A stretch of 57,586 bases of DNA, taken from positions 1 to 57,586 of the forward strand of contig CAJAVM010000021.1 of the NCBI GenBank assembly GCA_903945435.1, given 5' to 3'. A program made the position numbers and the translations under genes. Under the pieces are notes generated by a model. It searched no databases. It had not been told where the DNA came from and was given only the letters and a program-made list of their open reading frames with translations. This stretch comes from an uncultured bacterium. GTDB taxonomy: Bacteria > Patescibacteriota > Patescibacteriia > Patescibacteriales > UBA12465. This document shows, piece by piece, positions 33,194 through 40,962 of this stretch. Positions within the stretch are counted from its first letter, which is position 1. The number at the start of each line of letters is the position of its first letter.

Positions 33194-33913
33194 TTATTTT
33201 TTTGCTATCCACCACAAACGATGTGTTCGTAAAATGATTCCTCTTTTTTGATGCATTAATTCAATCTTTCTTAAATATTGTGCATCTTGCTTTTTATCAA
33301 AGTCGGCAATAATAGGCGTTCTTTCTAAAGTTCTTATTACGGCATTAGTAGAAGAAAATCTCTGATAATATACAAAGTCTTCCAATAAAACTTTTTGAAG
33401 TTTAAACTTATCAAACAGCTTTTGTACCGATTCTCTTTTTTTTATAAAGTATGGAAAATTTTGACCTCGATTAAAAATCTTTTTTAATTCTATTTTATCA
33501 GTTTCACCAATAGTCTCTTCAATTAAGAGTCCATTCTTTTTTAAAACCCTCAAAGCCTCTTTAAAAAAAAACGAGTTGGCGGATACTGGGCCACGAGAAC
33601 TATAAACAACATCAAACGTCTCGTCTTTAAAAGATAACTTTCGACCATCTTGAATTTTAAACAATACATTTTCTATATTTTGATTCTTTTTATCTTTATT
33701 GGCAGTTTTGATATAATCTACAAAACAATCAACACCAATTATTTTTTTACAATAGCGAGATACTTGGATTGTAAGCTCACCAGATCCGCAACCTAAATCC
33801 AGAACAACAAAATCTTTCTTAATATTTTTAATTAATAATTTAAAAAATACTGGCTTATTACCCGCAACCACCTTAGCACCTGACTTAAACTTATACCTAC
33901 TAAATTGTTTCAT
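33194..33913 (-). CDS. Class I SAM-dependent methyltransferase
   Basis: 239 aa. Motif I VVLDLGCGSGELTIQVS and motif II IIGVDCF are clear, with motif post-II around FKIQDGRKLSF and a hydrophobic strand 4 VVYSSRGPVSA. The C-terminal 100 residues are basic and include IELMHQKRGIILRTHRLWWIAKK. It is a UbiE/Methyltransf_11-like small-molecule or RNA methyltransferase of unknown substrate. It is the first gene of the run that continues into queC, NUDIX, GNAT, folE2, queD and queE. Confidence 0.82.
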   Translation of the reverse strand: MKQFSRYKFKSGAKVVAGNKPVFFKLLIKNIKKDFVVLDLGCGSGELTIQVSRYCKKIIGVDCFVDYIKTANKDKKNQNIENVLFKIQDGRKLSFKDETFDVVYSSRGPVSANSFFFKEALRVLKKNGLLIEETIGETDKIELKKIFNRGQNFPYFIKKRESVQKLFDKFKLQKVLLEDFVYYQRFSSTNAVIRTLERTPIIADFDKKQDAQYLRKIELMHQKRGIILRTHRLWWIAKK

Positions 33914-33972
33914 CTTATATTACACAAAATAATTAGCTCAACCATACAACAAAAAGTTATTTCTGTCAAAAA

Positions 33973-34563
33973 TTATAATTTATCATTATAATTTGTGACC
34001 ATCATGTCTGCTAAATTGTAGACATTAACAAAACGACTATCTTCTGAAGCGTTATCACCTTCTTCATAACCTAGCTCTACACCATATACCGCGAACTTCT
34101 CATTAGATATCCAATAGGCCCCACTAAAACTACAGGCGGTTCCGCACTGAGTGACCACATAGACCTTGTTTATTTTTAAGTCCCACAAAGAAACCGTCAT
34201 ATCCGGTTCGCTAGTAGATATTTCTAAAACATGAGTACCATCTGGGCTGGTTTTTATTGTCTCTTCATAGGAGGGCGGGTCTGACTTAAAAAATATAGGG
34301 CTACCATCAACCTGGAAGTAGGGATTAACAACAGATAAGCCTGCATCATCAGCCATATTGATCAAAAATAAATCAGCTAAAGAAAATTCTCGGCTGGAAA
34401 TCAAATGATATTTATCGGCCCCTGGTAATTCAGAGAAATCTCGATTTTGTAGTATTTCGATTGAGGATTTCGGAATTTTAATTCCATCTTTATAAAAAAA
34501 GACGAAAAATAGTATTCCCGTCGCAAAAATTACCACCAATAATATTTTAAAAATATTTTTCAT
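33973..34563 (-). CDS. Membrane-anchored extracytoplasmic protein, unknown function
   Basis: 196 aa. One N-terminal hydrophobic segment (residues 5-24) is followed by a soluble domain with SPDGTHVLEISTSEPDMTVSLWDLKINKVYVV, a WD/beta-propeller-like blade, then CGTACSFSGAYWISNEKFAVYG. No enzyme motif. It is divergent from tsaD and 59 bases downstream of the methyltransferase start. Probably secreted and membrane-tethered. Confidence 0.65.
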   Translation of the reverse strand: MKNIFKILLVVIFATGILFFVFFYKDGIKIPKSSIEILQNRDFSELPGADKYHLISSREFSLADLFLINMADDAGLSVVNPYFQVDGSPIFFKSDPPSYEETIKTSPDGTHVLEISTSEPDMTVSLWDLKINKVYVVTQCGTACSFSGAYWISNEKFAVYGVELGYEEGDNASEDSRFVNVYNLADMMVTNYNDKL

Positions 34564-34633
34564 ATCATTATCTATTATCTATTTAAATAATAGCACTATT
34601 TGTCTTTTTTCAAAAATAACCTACAATACATAT

Positions 34634-35680
34634 ATGTATATTTTGGGTATAGAAACTAGTTGCGACGAAACCGCCGCCTCAATAATTAAAGCCGACAAAA
34701 AAACCGGCAAGGTTATTGTTTTGTCTAATATCATTTCTTCGCAAATAGAAATTCATCAAAAGTATGGAGGTGTTGTTCCGGAGGTTGCCGCCAGAGAACA
34801 CGTGCTTAATATTTTACCAGTTATTGACGAAGCTTTATCTAAAGCAAAAATAAGTAATAAAAAACTAGATTTAATCGCTATAACCAAAGGGCCCGGACTT
34901 ATCACATCTCTCATGACAGGAATGGAGACTGTCCGCACGCTAGCTTTTGCTTGGGATAAACCAGTAATTGAAGTAAACCACATTGAGGGTCATATTTATT
35001 CTAATTTTATAAATCCAGAAAGTAAGATTAATTTTCCGGCTATTATTTTAACTGTTTCTGGAGGACATACCAATTTAGTTCTCATGGATAAAACTAGAAA
35101 GATAAAAATCATTGGCGAGACTTTAGATGATGCCGCTGGTGAAGCATTTGATAAAGGCTCAAAAATGATGGAGCTCGGATACCCTGGCGGTCCTATTATC
35201 TCCAAGTACGCTGAACAGTATCAACAAAAAAATGTTTTAAACAATGTTAGTGATATCAAGCTTCCTCGCCCAATGTTAAATTCCAATAATAACAACTTCT
35301 CTTTTTCCGGCCTCAAGACAGCCTTGCTATATCAATTACAAAAAGATGATAGCTGGACCAAACGCATAGATGAATACTGTTTTGAATACCAACAAGCAAT
35401 TATCGACGTACTAATAGGTAAAACTATAAAAGCAGCTCAAAAAACTGGCGCAAAAACTGTGATGCTCTCTGGGGGAGTAAGCGCTAATCGCGCCTTGCGG
35501 GCTTGTTTAAAAACGGCAGTAAACCAAAAACTTACAAAAGTAAATTTTCTAGTTCCCGCACATGAATATACAACTGATAACGCAGCCATGATTGCAACCG
35601 CTGGATTTTTTACTTCACTAACAGGTAAATTAACTAATTTTACTAAATTAAGAGTTAACCCCAGTTTACAACTTAAATAA
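34634..35680 (+). CDS. tsaD: tRNA N6-threonylcarbamoyladenosine transferase TsaD
   Basis: 348 aa, full length. ILGIETSCDETAASI at the N-terminus, HIEGHIYS (metal-binding HxExH), TVSGGHTNLVL, and SGGVSANRALR near the C-terminus are Kae1/TsaD signatures. It transfers the threonylcarbamoyl group to A37 of ANN-decoding tRNAs together with TsaB and TsaE; tsaE is at 47140-47574 in this window, and tsaB is not seen. A short gap separates it from tRNA-Cys on the same strand. Confidence 0.97.
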   Translation: MYILGIETSCDETAASIIKADKKTGKVIVLSNIISSQIEIHQKYGGVVPEVAAREHVLNILPVIDEALSKAKISNKKLDLIAITKGPGLITSLMTGMETVRTLAFAWDKPVIEVNHIEGHIYSNFINPESKINFPAIILTVSGGHTNLVLMDKTRKIKIIGETLDDAAGEAFDKGSKMMELGYPGGPIISKYAEQYQQKNVLNNVSDIKLPRPMLNSNNNNFSFSGLKTALLYQLQKDDSWTKRIDEYCFEYQQAIIDVLIGKTIKAAQKTGAKTVMLSGGVSANRALRACLKTAVNQKLTKVNFLVPAHEYTTDNAAMIATAGFFTSLTGKLTNFTKLRVNPSLQLK

Positions 35681-35717
35681 GATAAGCTAAAATCCAATTA
35701 TTGATATCATGAGGTAT

Positions 35718-35794
35718 GGCTTGATGGCGAAGTGGTCTAACGCTGCAGTTTGCAAAACTGCCATTCGTGGGTTCGACTCCCACTCAAGCCTCCA
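35718..35794 (+). tRNA. tRNA-Cys (anticodon GCA), CCA encoded
   Basis: Acceptor GGCTTGA pairs with TCAAGCC, the anticodon loop TTGCAAA sits in a GCAGT/ACTGC stem, and the T-arm is GTGGG-TTCGACT-CCCAC. Discriminator T is followed by CCA at 35792-35794. Confidence 0.93.
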
Positions 35795-35796
35795 AA

Positions 35797-35825
35797 AAAC
35801 CCTTAATTTTTATTAAGGGTTTTTG
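35797..35825 (+). terminator. Terminator of tRNA-Cys
   Basis: ACCCTTAAT and ATTAAGGGT form a 9-bp perfect stem with a TTTT-loop, followed by TTTT. Confidence 0.85.
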
Positions 35826-35920
35826 TTTACTGTCACCAATTATATTCACGGCTAAAACTTGACGAAACCTGTGGATAACTTGTGTTACAAGTGCATAAAT
35901 TCATTTTTTTAGTCTAAGAT

Positions 35921-36016
35921 ATAGTGGACTTAACTTTTCAAATTTTTAGAATATTGATTAATATTAGCTAAATATTATAAAATAATGGATTTAAGTCCAC
36001 AATACTTGACCACTAT
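35921..36016 (+). repeat. Overlapping inverted repeats upstream of, and reaching into, the ncRNA promoter
   Basis: GTGGACTTAA (35924-35933) pairs with TTAAGTCCAC (35991-36000), and ATAGTGG (35921-35927) pairs with CCACTAT (36010-36016). The two left arms overlap, so the pairings exclude each other in part. The last arm overlaps the -35 box at 36006-36011. The intervening 60 bases are nearly all A/T. Operator or DNA-curvature role possible, not shown. Confidence 0.5.
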
Positions 36017-36034
36017 TTTTTAAAGTGCTATTAT
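36006..36034 (+). promoter_or_regulatory. Predicted promoter of the structured RNA
   Basis: TTGACC (36006-36011) and TATTAT (36029-36034) with a 17-base spacer, predicting a start near 36042. Confidence 0.65.
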
Positions 36035-36041
36035 TATAGTA

Positions 36042-36380
36042 GGTTCTTTAACTAACTCCTTACATCCTTATGCCAATGCTGACGTGGCAAGGAATCCCCG
36101 AGCAATACAAAACTAGCGTGCTAATAAAAAAGAAATAAGATTTAATAAAAGTCAAAAAGAAATTTTTACTAAATCTCATTGAAAATTAGCAAAAATAATT
36201 AAAATATTAAGTTTTAACATGCTAGGAGTTGGTACAAGATACGCTCTTAAGTCAGCAAGTAGCTTCAAATTCCCTAATGATACCAAAAAATGTGCATCAT
36301 GAGGGATGAGGCTCAGACGATGGCCCAGTATTTATTAATTTTATATAATAAAAAGAGGCCCGTTCTGGGCCTCTTTTTAT
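36042..36380 (+). ncRNA. Candidate structured non-coding RNA (~340 nt), unclassified
   Basis: Own promoter and own strong terminator, with no credible reading frame. Stems seen by eye include: CCTTACATCC with GGATGAGG, an end-closing pair with a bulge; TGCCA/TGGCA at 36070-36088; AACTAGCGTGCT with ACATGCTAGGAGTT, closing a long AT-rich arm; AGATTTA/TAAATCT inside that arm; and TCCCT-A-ATGAT / ATCAT-G-AGGGA at 36271-36306. It has the size of RNase P RNA or tmRNA, but I could not find the conserved core of either (no GAGGAAAGUCC-type block, no tRNA-like 3' end with CCA). Confidence 0.55.
36350..36378 (+). terminator. Terminator of the structured RNA
   Basis: AAAAAGAGGCCC-GTTCT-GGGCCTCTTTTT, a 12-bp stem including the A/T tracts, followed by ATTTT. 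It lies just upstream of ychF. Confidence 0.88.
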
Positions 36381-36451
36381 TTTCAAAAAACTCCTGTATA
36401 TTAGAACCGTAATTGATGAGCCTTTTATAAGTAGGCTCCATTCTAAAAAAT

Positions 36452-37516
36452 ATGGCATTATCAATCGGAATTGTTGGCCTGCCTAACGTGGGCAAATCAA
36501 CTCTATTTAACTTATTAACCAAAAAGGGCGTTGAAGCGGCTAACTATCCTTTTTGTACCATAGACCCAAATGTTGGCGTGGTTAAAGTCCCGGACGCTCG
36601 CTTAGAAAAACTAGCCGAAGTTTCTAAACCTAAAAAAATCATTCCCACGACTATTGAGTTCGTTGATATTGCTGGTTTAGTCGCTGGAGCAAGCAAGGGC
36701 GAAGGTCTAGGGAACCAATTTCTTGCTCATATCAGAGAGTGTAATGCGATTTGTGAAGTAATTAGAGATTTTAAAGATAAAAATATTATTCATGTTAACG
36801 GGAAGATAGACCCCGCTGATGATAAGGAAACAATTAACATGGAGCTCATCTTTGCAGATTTAGCAACCGTTGAAAAAAGACTAGATAGAATGAGACGCGA
36901 TGTGAAGAGTGGTGACAAGGAAATTAAAAACAACTTGATAGTACTAGAAAAAATCTTTGCTCAACTCAGCGCCGGGAAAGCAGTAAGAGAATTAGAATTC
37001 GAAGAAGAAGATTTAGTCTTTGTTAAAAGTTTAAGTTTATTAACAATTAAACCAATTCTCTATCTTCTAAACACCGATGAAGAAACAGCTGGCGATGTGC
37101 TTCCAGGGACTAATGAAGAAATCATCAATGTCAATGTAAAACTTGAAGAAGAAATTGTTAATTTACCAGAAGAAGACCAAGCAGAATATATTAAAGAACT
37201 CGGGCTATCACAAAGCGGGCTTGATAGACTTATCCAAAGTGCTTACAAACTACTTGGCCTAGATACTTTTTTTACAACTGGACCAGATGAGACTAGGGCG
37301 TGGACTATCAAAAAAGGCTCTAAAGCCCCTCAAGCCGCCGGAGAAATCCACACTGATTTTATTAAAGGCTTCGTTCGTGCTGAAGTTATTAACTGGGAAA
37401 AGTTTATTGAATGTGGTTCAGAAGGAAAAGCTAAAGAACTGGGCCTGATGAAAATTGAAGGCAAGGAATACATTGTACAAGATGGTGATGTCTGTAATTT
37501 TTTGATTAATAAATAA
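36452..37516 (+). CDS. ychF: Redox-/ribosome-associated GTPase YchF (OLA1 family)
   Basis: 354 aa. G1 GLPNVGKST near the N-terminus, G3 DIAGLV, NTDE in the place of NKxD (the reason YchF prefers ATP), and the C-terminal TGS domain with [18 protein letters not shown]. The length and layout are canonical. It is transcribed alone, between the ncRNA terminator and a strong bidirectional terminator. Confidence 0.97.
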   Translation: MALSIGIVGLPNVGKSTLFNLLTKKGVEAANYPFCTIDPNVGVVKVPDARLEKLAEVSKPKKIIPTTIEFVDIAGLVAGASKGEGLGNQFLAHIRECNAICEVIRDFKDKNIIHVNGKIDPADDKETINMELIFADLATVEKRLDRMRRDVKSGDKEIKNNLIVLEKIFAQLSAGKAVRELEFEEEDLVFVKSLSLLTIKPILYLLNTDEETAGDVLPGTNEEIINVNVKLEEEIVNLPEEDQAEYIKELGLSQSGLDRLIQSAYKLLGLDTFFTTGPDETRAWTIKKGSKAPQAAGEIHTDFIKGFVRAEVINWEKFIECGSEGKAKELGLMKIEGKEYIVQDGDVCNFLINK

Positions 37517-37538
37517 GCTTTCAAGACAATACAAAAAA

Positions 37539-37565
37539 ACCGCCCCTACTTAGGGGGCGGTTTTT
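37539..37565 (+). terminator. Bidirectional terminator between ychF and the Trm11-like gene
   Basis: ACCGCCCC-TACTTAG-GGGGCGGT with flanking A-run and T-run. Confidence 0.88.
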
Positions 37566-37586
37566 AAATTGAATTTAATATAAGTA

Positions 37587-38780
37587 TTATTCTTTTTCCA
37601 GTACTACTATTTCTCTAAATACTTTTTGGCCTGGTCGGCCATAGATAATAGTATCTCTTCTAGTTGTTGTTTTTTTTATAATATCATTATCTCTTAAAAA
37701 TTCCGGTAAAAAATTAATAACTTTAAAACCATTAAAATTAGGGGTTATCGGTTTATTACCATAAAACACAGGCCAAATCATTACAACTCGTCCTCCTGGA
37801 ACTAAAACTTCACAAAACTCTTTTATCGCTCCAGTATATAAACTATTTAATTCTTTAATAATTTGTTCGAAGTCTATCTGGCCTCTTTGTGGACCGAGGT
37901 AAGGCTCGGTAACAATTGCGTTTACGCTTTCCGCTTTAACAAACTTAGATAAGGCTAAAACATTTTTAACTAAAAACTTAAACTTAATATCGTTCAATTT
38001 ATATAATTCTTTCATCCAAGAAATATTTTTTTTCGTATCTTCAATAGCTCTAATCGATAAATCGGAACCAAAAATATTTTTATAACCCATAATGATTGCC
38101 TCACTTAAGATTGTTCCAGACCCGCAAAAAGGATCAACAATCAAAGCATCCTTGCTATTAACTTGAGCTAAGTTAATCATAATTTGAGCTAGCTTAGGTG
38201 GTATCATTCCTGATAAATCGTCTCTTGCTGGACGACCAAAATCACGAAGCGATAAATCTTTAAAAGGTTGGACCGCTAAAGTCTCGCCAATAAAGATTTT
38301 ATTTTCATGTTCTACTAAAATAATTTCAATTCCTCGAGTTAATAACTTATTTTGAGCAATTACAACACTAGATAAAGTTTTTTCGCGACTGACAACAAAA
38401 CGTGAACTCACATTTTCTTCACTAAAATGTTTTTTTAATCTTAAGCCTAAATCTTTTTTATCAAATACTCTCGCTCCATAATCAGAAAAACCAAAGTTAA
38501 ATTTACCTTCACGACTCGCTTGTTTTTTAGAATCAGCTAAATCAATTACATTCTGCAAAATAATATCTCGTCCGAATGGAGCTGATAATTCCTCACGGAT
38601 TATTCCTATCTTAATAGTTCCTCCTAAATTAGTAATTAAAGTTTCTGGATTAATTTCGGCTGAACTTTCTACAATTAAAAAATCAGCGGCTACCAAAACA
38701 GCGTCTTTAACATCCATCAGTGAAGCAAGTTCAGCAATAGATAAGGCTGTATTATTTCCTAAAACAAAAAAGTATTTCAT
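37587..38780 (-). CDS. Trm11/TrmG10-like tRNA (guanine-N2) methyltransferase
   Basis: 397 aa. An N-terminal THUMP-like region (to about 160) leads into a UPF0020-type methyltransferase core with IVDPFCGSGTILSEAIIMG (motif I) and the catalytic motif IV in VTEPYLGPQ. An EPYLGP rather than the usual DPPYG is unusual but seen in archaeal/CPR relatives. It probably N2-methylates a tRNA guanine such as G10. Single gene on the minus strand. Confidence 0.85.
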   Translation of the reverse strand: MKYFFVLGNNTALSIAELASLMDVKDAVLVAADFLIVESSAEINPETLITNLGGTIKIGIIREELSAPFGRDIILQNVIDLADSKKQASREGKFNFGFSDYGARVFDKKDLGLRLKKHFSEENVSSRFVVSREKTLSSVVIAQNKLLTRGIEIILVEHENKIFIGETLAVQPFKDLSLRDFGRPARDDLSGMIPPKLAQIMINLAQVNSKDALIVDPFCGSGTILSEAIIMGYKNIFGSDLSIRAIEDTKKNISWMKELYKLNDIKFKFLVKNVLALSKFVKAESVNAIVTEPYLGPQRGQIDFEQIIKELNSLYTGAIKEFCEVLVPGGRVVMIWPVFYGNKPITPNFNGFKVINFLPEFLRDNDIIKKTTTRRDTIIYGRPGQKVFREIVVLEKE

Positions 38781-38872
38781 ATAAAACTATCATAACCCGC
38801 CCTCTTGCTTTTTGCAAATATCTATGTTAAAGTCCTTATACAAATAAATAATAACGATATCTTTCCCATGTT

Positions 38873-38965
38873 TCAGCCTTGTTGCTGAAATAATTCTGCT
38901 AATACTAGTAGAATTAAAGGTATTCTAAGCCCCAAAGGTTCTTGGAATACTTGGGGATTTTATTT
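38873..38965 (+). promoter_or_regulatory. Structured leader of the rpsF operon with a possible pseudoknot
   Basis: Within the 264-base gap before rpsF: TTCAGC-CTTGTT-GCTGAA; ATTCTGCTA with TAGTAGAAT (38893-38914); then GTATTC (38920-38925), CCCCAA (38930-38935), GAATAC (38945-38950), TTGGGG (38951-38956) in an order that gives either an H-type pseudoknot or two exclusive hairpins, ending ATTTTATTT. It does not obviously match the known S6:S18 leader motif. The rest of the gap is AT-rich without other visible signals. Confidence 0.5.
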
Positions 38966-39044
38966 AAATATCGGATTTTGTATAATTTAGCGATTTTTTA
39001 AAAATCGTTTAAATTGGCTTTATCCCTTAAGTATTATAATAAAT

Positions 39045-39569
39045 ATGTCTAAGACAAAAAAATCAACTATTGGTCATTATGAAATGCTTTTCATTATGCC
39101 AAACAAATTTACCGAGGACGAAGCAAAAACAGTCATTGAAAAAGTTGAAAAGACTATCGCTGATGGCAGTGGTCAAATCACTTCTCGTGAATACTGGGGC
39201 AAAAAGAAGCTTGCTTACGAAATCAAACACAACTCTTATGGCTATTATAGCCTTTGCGAGTTTGATTTAGAAAAAAATGCTTTAGCTGCTATTGATCAAA
39301 GCTTACGTCTATCAACCGACGTTCTTCGTCATCAAATCATCATCAAAAAATCAAAAACTGAAGAAGAGCTTGCTCATGACAAGAAAATTAACGAAAAAAT
39401 TGTCGCTAAAAAAGCCGAAGAAGAAAAAGAGGCCAAGTTGAAAGAAAAGAAACAGGCTGATACTCCAGAAGCGACTCCTAAAGCTGCTCCTAAAAAGGAA
39501 AAAAGAACTGATATGAAAGACTTGGACGAAAAATTGGAAGGCATTTTAAGTGCTAAAGATTTAATTTAA
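39045..39569 (+). CDS. rpsF: Small ribosomal subunit protein bS6 with long charged tail
   Basis: 174 aa. Residues 7-105 are a normal bS6 fold (GHYEMLFIMPNKFTEDEAK at the start, REYWGKKKLAYEIKHNSYGYY in the middle). The last 65 residues are a Lys/Glu/Ala-rich extension, not common in model bacteria. First gene of rpsF-ssb-rpsR-efp. The gap to ssb contains a GCCGC-TT-GCGGC hairpin. Confidence 0.95.
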   Translation: MSKTKKSTIGHYEMLFIMPNKFTEDEAKTVIEKVEKTIADGSGQITSREYWGKKKLAYEIKHNSYGYYSLCEFDLEKNALAAIDQSLRLSTDVLRHQIIIKKSKTEEELAHDKKINEKIVAKKAEEEKEAKLKEKKQADTPEATPKAAPKKEKRTDMKDLDEKLEGILSAKDLI

Positions 39570-39571
39570 TA

Positions 39572-39606
39572 ATCCTGCTTCCGCCGCTTGCGGCTGGACT
39601 TAGGAT
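39572..39606 (+). promoter_or_regulatory. Hairpin between rpsF and ssb
   Basis: TCCT...CCGCCGCTTGCGGCTGG...TAGGA: an inner GCCGC-TT-GCGGC stem with an outer TCCT/AGGA pair. It lacks a T-run, so it looks like an intercistronic structure rather than a terminator. Confidence 0.4.
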
Positions 39607-39618
39607 TTGTCCAACAAT

Positions 39619-40056
39619 ATGAATTTAAACAAAGCCATGATCATCGGCAATGTAACCCGTGATCCTGAATTGAAAAATACCCCATCTGGACAAAGCGTCG
39701 TTTCTTTCGGAGTTGCAACTAACTTGGTCTGGACTGATCAAGGAGGCCAACAACAAAAGAAAACTGAGTTTCACAACATAATCGCCTGGAGAAAGTTAGC
39801 TGAAGTTTGTGCTAAATATTTAAAAAAAGGTTCAAAAGTTTATATCGAAGGTCGCCTACAAACAACTGATTGGACCGGACAAGATGGTGTAAAAAGATAT
39901 AGAACCGAAATTGTTGCTGAGAATATGATTATGTTAGATAGCAAAATGGGCGGAGCTCCAAGTGGACCTTCAATGTCAGGCCCTAGCGAAGAAATCATCG
40001 AGATCCCTGAGGATCCCATGGAAGAGGAAATACGCGTTGAAAATATTCCTTTTTAA
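39619..40056 (+). CDS. ssb: Single-stranded DNA-binding protein
   Basis: About 145 aa from ATG 39619 (MNLNKAMIIGNVTRDPELK); a TTG four codons upstream is less likely. The OB-fold carries KTEFHNIIAWRKLAEVCAKYLKKG and VYIEGRLQTTDW. The acidic tail ends EEEIRVENIPF, close to the usual DDDIPF tip that binds partner proteins. It is placed between rpsF and rpsR, the standard bacterial order. Confidence 0.96.
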   Translation: MNLNKAMIIGNVTRDPELKNTPSGQSVVSFGVATNLVWTDQGGQQQKKTEFHNIIAWRKLAEVCAKYLKKGSKVYIEGRLQTTDWTGQDGVKRYRTEIVAENMIMLDSKMGGAPSGPSMSGPSEEIIEIPEDPMEEEIRVENIPF

Positions 40057-40068
40057 TAATTAATAAAT

Positions 40069-40281
40069 ATGAACAATAAGAAAACAAAAGAATGCTACTT
40101 TTGCGTTAATAACCTAGAAGTAGATTATAAAGATACCAGAACTCTAAAACGTTTTATTAACTTTTACATGAAGATTCTTCCTGGAAAAAGAACTGGCGTT
40201 TGTGCTTGGCATCAAAGAAAATTAGCAACTGCTATTAAACGTTCTCGTGTAATGGCCCTTTTATCTGCTACTCATAAATAA
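40069..40281 (+). CDS. rpsR: Small ribosomal subunit protein bS18
   Basis: 70 aa. Typical bS18 core RTLKRFINFYMKILPGKRTG and HQRKLATAIKRSRVMALL. It keeps a zinc-ribbon-like set, CYFC near the N-terminus and CAWH later, the C+ form. Third gene of the operon, 12 bases after ssb. Confidence 0.96.
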   Translation: MNNKKTKECYFCVNNLEVDYKDTRTLKRFINFYMKILPGKRTGVCAWHQRKLATAIKRSRVMALLSATHK

Positions 40282-40298
40282 GCTTAACGATAAAACCT

Positions 40299-40859
40299 AT
40301 GCTAAATTTTAACGAAATAAAAACCGGCAAGGTAATTAAGTTAAACAGCGAGCCTTACGTTATTATTAAAACTGATCATCATAAAACAGCTCGTAGCGGT
40401 TCAGTTTTGAAAATTAAATGCCGCAACTTAATTAACGGCAATATCTTAGAAAGAACTTATCAAGGAGCAGAAAAGGCTGAAGAAGGTGATACGGAAACAA
40501 AAAAAGCGAACTTCATGTACAAAGAAAAGGAGGAAGCTTATTTCATGGATAATGAGAGTTACGAACAATTTAATCTACCGCTCGAAGAAATCGGTGAATC
40601 TGCTAAATTTTTAAAGGATGGAACTGATGTTGATGTTCTATATTTCGAAGGTAGGCCAGTAACTATCAGCTTACCTATTAAAATGGAATTTAAAGTTGTT
40701 AGTGCCCCACCTAGTGTTAAGGGTAATTCTGCCGGTAATGTAAACAAACAGGTAGAAATAGAAACCGGAGCTTTAATTAACGTCCCTTTATTCATTGATG
40801 AGGGTGATGTTATTAGAATAAACACTGATACCGGAGAATACGTGGAAAGAGTAAGTTAA
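40299..40859 (+). CDS. efp: Elongation factor P with an Arg-type tip loop
   Basis: 186 aa, three EF-P domains; the C-terminal signature-like DTGEYVERVS and IETGALINVPLFIDEGD are clear. EF-P relieves ribosome stalling at polyproline. By alignment with E. coli EF-P the tip loop PGKGQ is replaced by TARSG, so the residue at the modified Lys34 position is Arg. No lysylation (EpmA) or rhamnosylation (EarP) gene is in the window. It ends the rpsF operon, with a terminator after it. Confidence 0.95.
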   Translation: MLNFNEIKTGKVIKLNSEPYVIIKTDHHKTARSGSVLKIKCRNLINGNILERTYQGAEKAEEGDTETKKANFMYKEKEEAYFMDNESYEQFNLPLEEIGESAKFLKDGTDVDVLYFEGRPVTISLPIKMEFKVVSAPPSVKGNSAGNVNKQVEIETGALINVPLFIDEGDVIRINTDTGEYVERVS

Positions 40860-40872
40860 TCTTCACATAAAA

Positions 40873-40905
40873 CAAGAACACTTCCACCACAAGGAGGTGT
40901 TTTTG
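40873..40905 (+). terminator. Terminator of the rpsF-efp operon
   Basis: ACACTTCC pairs with GGAGGTGT (one G-U) around ACCACAA, followed by TTTTG and further T-rich sequence. Confidence 0.8.
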
Positions 40906-40962
40906 TTTATTTTTGTTTAATTAGCTCAAATGGTATAATAAAAATATAATCAAAATGCTTTT

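Noticed and set aside
36042..36380. RNase P RNA or tmRNA assignment for the structured RNA
   Set aside because: No P4-type GAGGAAAGUCC block, no second conserved strand and no tRNA-like 3' domain with CCA could be found by eye.
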